Below are positions 62,501-64,000 of a DNA stretch of 64,000 nucleotides, in pieces. Under the pieces are notes generated by a model. The model had not been told where the DNA came from. It made no database searches and saw only the letters and a program-made list of their open reading frames with translations. Where the stretch lies: assembly GCA_949358305.1 (NCBI GenBank), contig OX442320.1, positions 5,348,259 to 5,412,258 of the forward strand. Reading direction: 5' to 3'. This stretch comes from Strigamia acuminata (lineage: Eukaryota; Arthropoda; Chilopoda; Geophilomorpha; Linotaeniidae). Each line of letters opens with the position of its first letter. The first letter of the stretch is position 1. Position numbers and translations under genes: made by a program.

Positions 62501-64000
62501 GCCGATCCAGTTGAAGACTTCGCGGGGGGTTATGAGGATGTAGTTGTCGCCGCGGTTCATGCTTGTGATGCACGGTTTCACCAGCCGGGTTTGCACGTGT
62601 CTGCGACCTGCGAGACAAGTTTGCGATTAAAAAGTTGTACACCAAATTGTAGAAAATGGGTTTTTTTAAGCAGAAAATGGCTTTTTTAAGAAGAAAATGG
62701 CTTTTTTAGGCAGAACAATGGTAATTTTATGTACTAAACTGTTGAAAATAGTCATTTTAGGCAGAAAAATGGTCATTTTATGCAGGAAAATGGTCATTTT
62801 AGGCAGAAATTCACCATTTTTAGCAGTTAAATGACCAGTTTAGGTACTAAACTGTTGAAAATGGTCATTTTAGGCAGAAAATTACCATTTTTAGCAGTTA
62901 AATGACCAGTTTACGTACTAAACTGTGAAAATGGTCATTTTAGGCAGAAAATCATTTTTAGCAGTTAAATGACCAGTTTAGATACTAAACTGTGAAAATG
63001 GCCATTTTAGGCAGGAAAATGGTCATTTTAGGCAGGAAAATGGTCATTTTAGGCAGGAAAATGGTCATTTTAGGCAGGAAAATGGTCATTTTAGGCAGGA
63101 AAATGGTCATTTTAGGCAGGAAAATGGTCATTTTAGGCAGGAAAATGGTCATTTTAGGCAGAAAAATGGTCATTTTAGGCAGAAAAATGGTCATTTTAGG
63201 CAGAAATCACCATTTTTAGCAATTAAATGACCAGTTTAGGCACTAAACTTTAAAAAATAGACATTTTATGTAGAAAATGGACATTTTATGCTGTAAAATG
63301 AGCAAATTTATGCAATAGCACCGACTTTGTCCACAAAAATGGTCATTTTAGGCAGAAAAATAGTCATTTTAGGCAGGAAAATGGTTATTTAAGGCAGAAA
63401 AATGGTCATTTTAGGCAGAAAAATAGTTATTTTAGGCAGAAAAATGGTCATCTTAGGCAGAAAATCACCATTTTTAGCAGTTAAATGACCAGTTTAGGCA
63501 CTAAACTTCAGAAAATAGACATATTATGTAGAAAATAGACATTATGTAGAAAATGGACATTTTATGCTGTAAAATGAGCAAATTTATGCAATAGCACCGA
63601 CTTTATCCACAAAAAATCACTTTTTTATGCGAAGGAAAAACAAGCAAAAAGCATTTCTTCGCATAAAATATCCAATCTGAAAGACGAGTACAATCCAAGC
63701 ATTCCATCCCAACTGTCTAACCTTTAATCTGCACCAACATGAGATCCTTGAACGGCAAAAGCGGCCCACTGACATTCGAGGCGCCTTTCCGCAAAGAAAT
63801 GGCCGTGAAATCCTCCTTGCTCGCCAAACCCGCCAACGCCGACACGGCCAAACTCGTATTCTGAGCAACTTACAAACAAAAAACAACAAAAATTAGAAAC
63901 ACAAATCCACTCAACACAAACAATTCCCACAAAATACTTTGTTCTGTCTTGACCCTCTTGAACTCCTTCTCCGCCACACCGCTCTTAATTTCCACGTACT
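56557..64000 (-). CDS. SVIL: Supervillin, C-terminal part
   Basis: Actin- and membrane-linked villin-family protein; the 5' part lies beyond 64000. Exons (minus): 64000-63938 (partial), 63868-63722, 62607-61862, 60792-60041, 58945-58818, 58755-58441, 57595-57477, 57408-57253, 56643-56557, about 837 codons. Supervillin-like stretches: [43 protein letters not shown]-like [12 protein letters not shown], and [20 protein letters not shown] with IRW-like KVRW. The end is a villin headpiece: [20 protein letters not shown] and final SSLF, so the F-actin-binding tip is intact. The acceptor at 63868 rather than 63860 keeps frame with the partial exon. Two central exons are strikingly GC-rich. Confidence 0.93.
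56755..57180. repeat. About 31-bp minisatellite, core GATAAATGCATTTTTACACC
   Basis: Variants on AAATGCATTT (palindrome) plus TTTTTACACGT; in the last supervillin intron. Confidence 0.9.
57720..58395. repeat. Two adjacent minisatellites, 41 and about 40/21 bp
   Basis: Left: TTAGTCCAAAATGACTAAAA with GGACATTTT. Right: ACGTTCAAAATGACCATTTT alternating with ACGTCCAAAACGACTATTTT. In a supervillin intron. Confidence 0.92.
59070..59204. mobile_element. hAT MITE with perfect TSD, second copy
   Basis: Ends CAGGGCTGGACTGG and (inverted) CAGTGCTGGATTGG. The 8-bp GGCATGTA is present on both sides. 135 bp, in a supervillin intron; closely similar to 42040-42194. Confidence 0.95.
59290..59960. repeat. 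22-bp minisatellite, ACGTCTAAAATTGCATATTT
   Basis: More than 15 good copies at 59330-59670, with degenerate copies on both sides. Supervillin intron. Confidence 0.93.
60900..61780. repeat. 21-bp minisatellite, AGATCTCAAAATCTCGCAAC
   Basis: About 14 perfect units at 61260-61560 with variants outside. Richer in GC than the other arrays. Gives a 244-codon artefactual minus frame. Supervillin intron. Confidence 0.93.
62640..63600. repeat. 21-bp minisatellite, GGCAGGAAAATGGTCATTTT
   Basis: About nine perfect units at 63010-63190 inside larger duplicated blocks with ACCATTTTTAGCAGTTAAAT and TTTAGGCACTAAACTT. Supervillin intron. Confidence 0.93.

Overview
This is a eukaryotic window: AT-rich, with intron-containing genes on both strands and GT-AG junctions that keep frame. 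Repeats and small inverted-repeat transposons fill much of the space between exons. I read it as an arthropod. The main hint is a seven-gene secreted cysteine-rich family resembling the insect 27 kDa haemolymph glycoprotein (DUF1397) family; a repeat beginning ACAGGGTGTCCTAAAAGTC, of a kind common in arthropod genomes, also fits. The species cannot be fixed from the sequence; a non-insect hexapod or another non-model arthropod is my guess.

Layout. 1-3.2 kb (minus): a partial CAP-domain gene and a complete CAP+MAM secreted protein gene. 3.2-8.2 kb: gene-poor, with one weak gene candidate and a hAT element. 8.3-21.4 kb (plus): three tandem NACHT/NLR-like receptor genes, each with four tiny phase-1 leader exons and one exon of about 3 kb. 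21.4-22.8 kb: transposon remnants. 22.8-36.9 kb (plus): seven tandem five-exon genes for secreted proteins of 204-227 residues with a regular 3-3-3-3 cysteine layout. 37.8-41.8 kb (minus): a 99-residue protein with a CaaX-type end and two related Trp-rich secreted proteins. 43.5-44.8 kb (plus): a single-exon BC-box/LRR protein. 46.5-55.9 kb (minus): complete ARMC8, a subunit of the CTLH/GID ubiquitin ligase. 56.6-64 kb (minus): the C-terminal gelsolin-like and villin-headpiece part of supervillin, running off the right edge.

Two genes, ARMC8 and supervillin, are conserved single-copy anchors. The other main blocks are expanding tandem families (NACHT receptors, secreted cysteine-rich proteins) that look like immune or haemolymph functions; this is inference. 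More than 20 different minisatellites, mostly with units of about 20-22, 31 or 41 bp built on short AT palindromes, sit in introns and gene flanks. Many MITEs (hAT, pogo-like and unassigned) are visible from terminal inverted repeats, two of them with perfect 8-bp target duplications.

Exon models were derived by hand from splice signals, reading frame and comparison among paralogues or with remembered families. No alignment or search was run.
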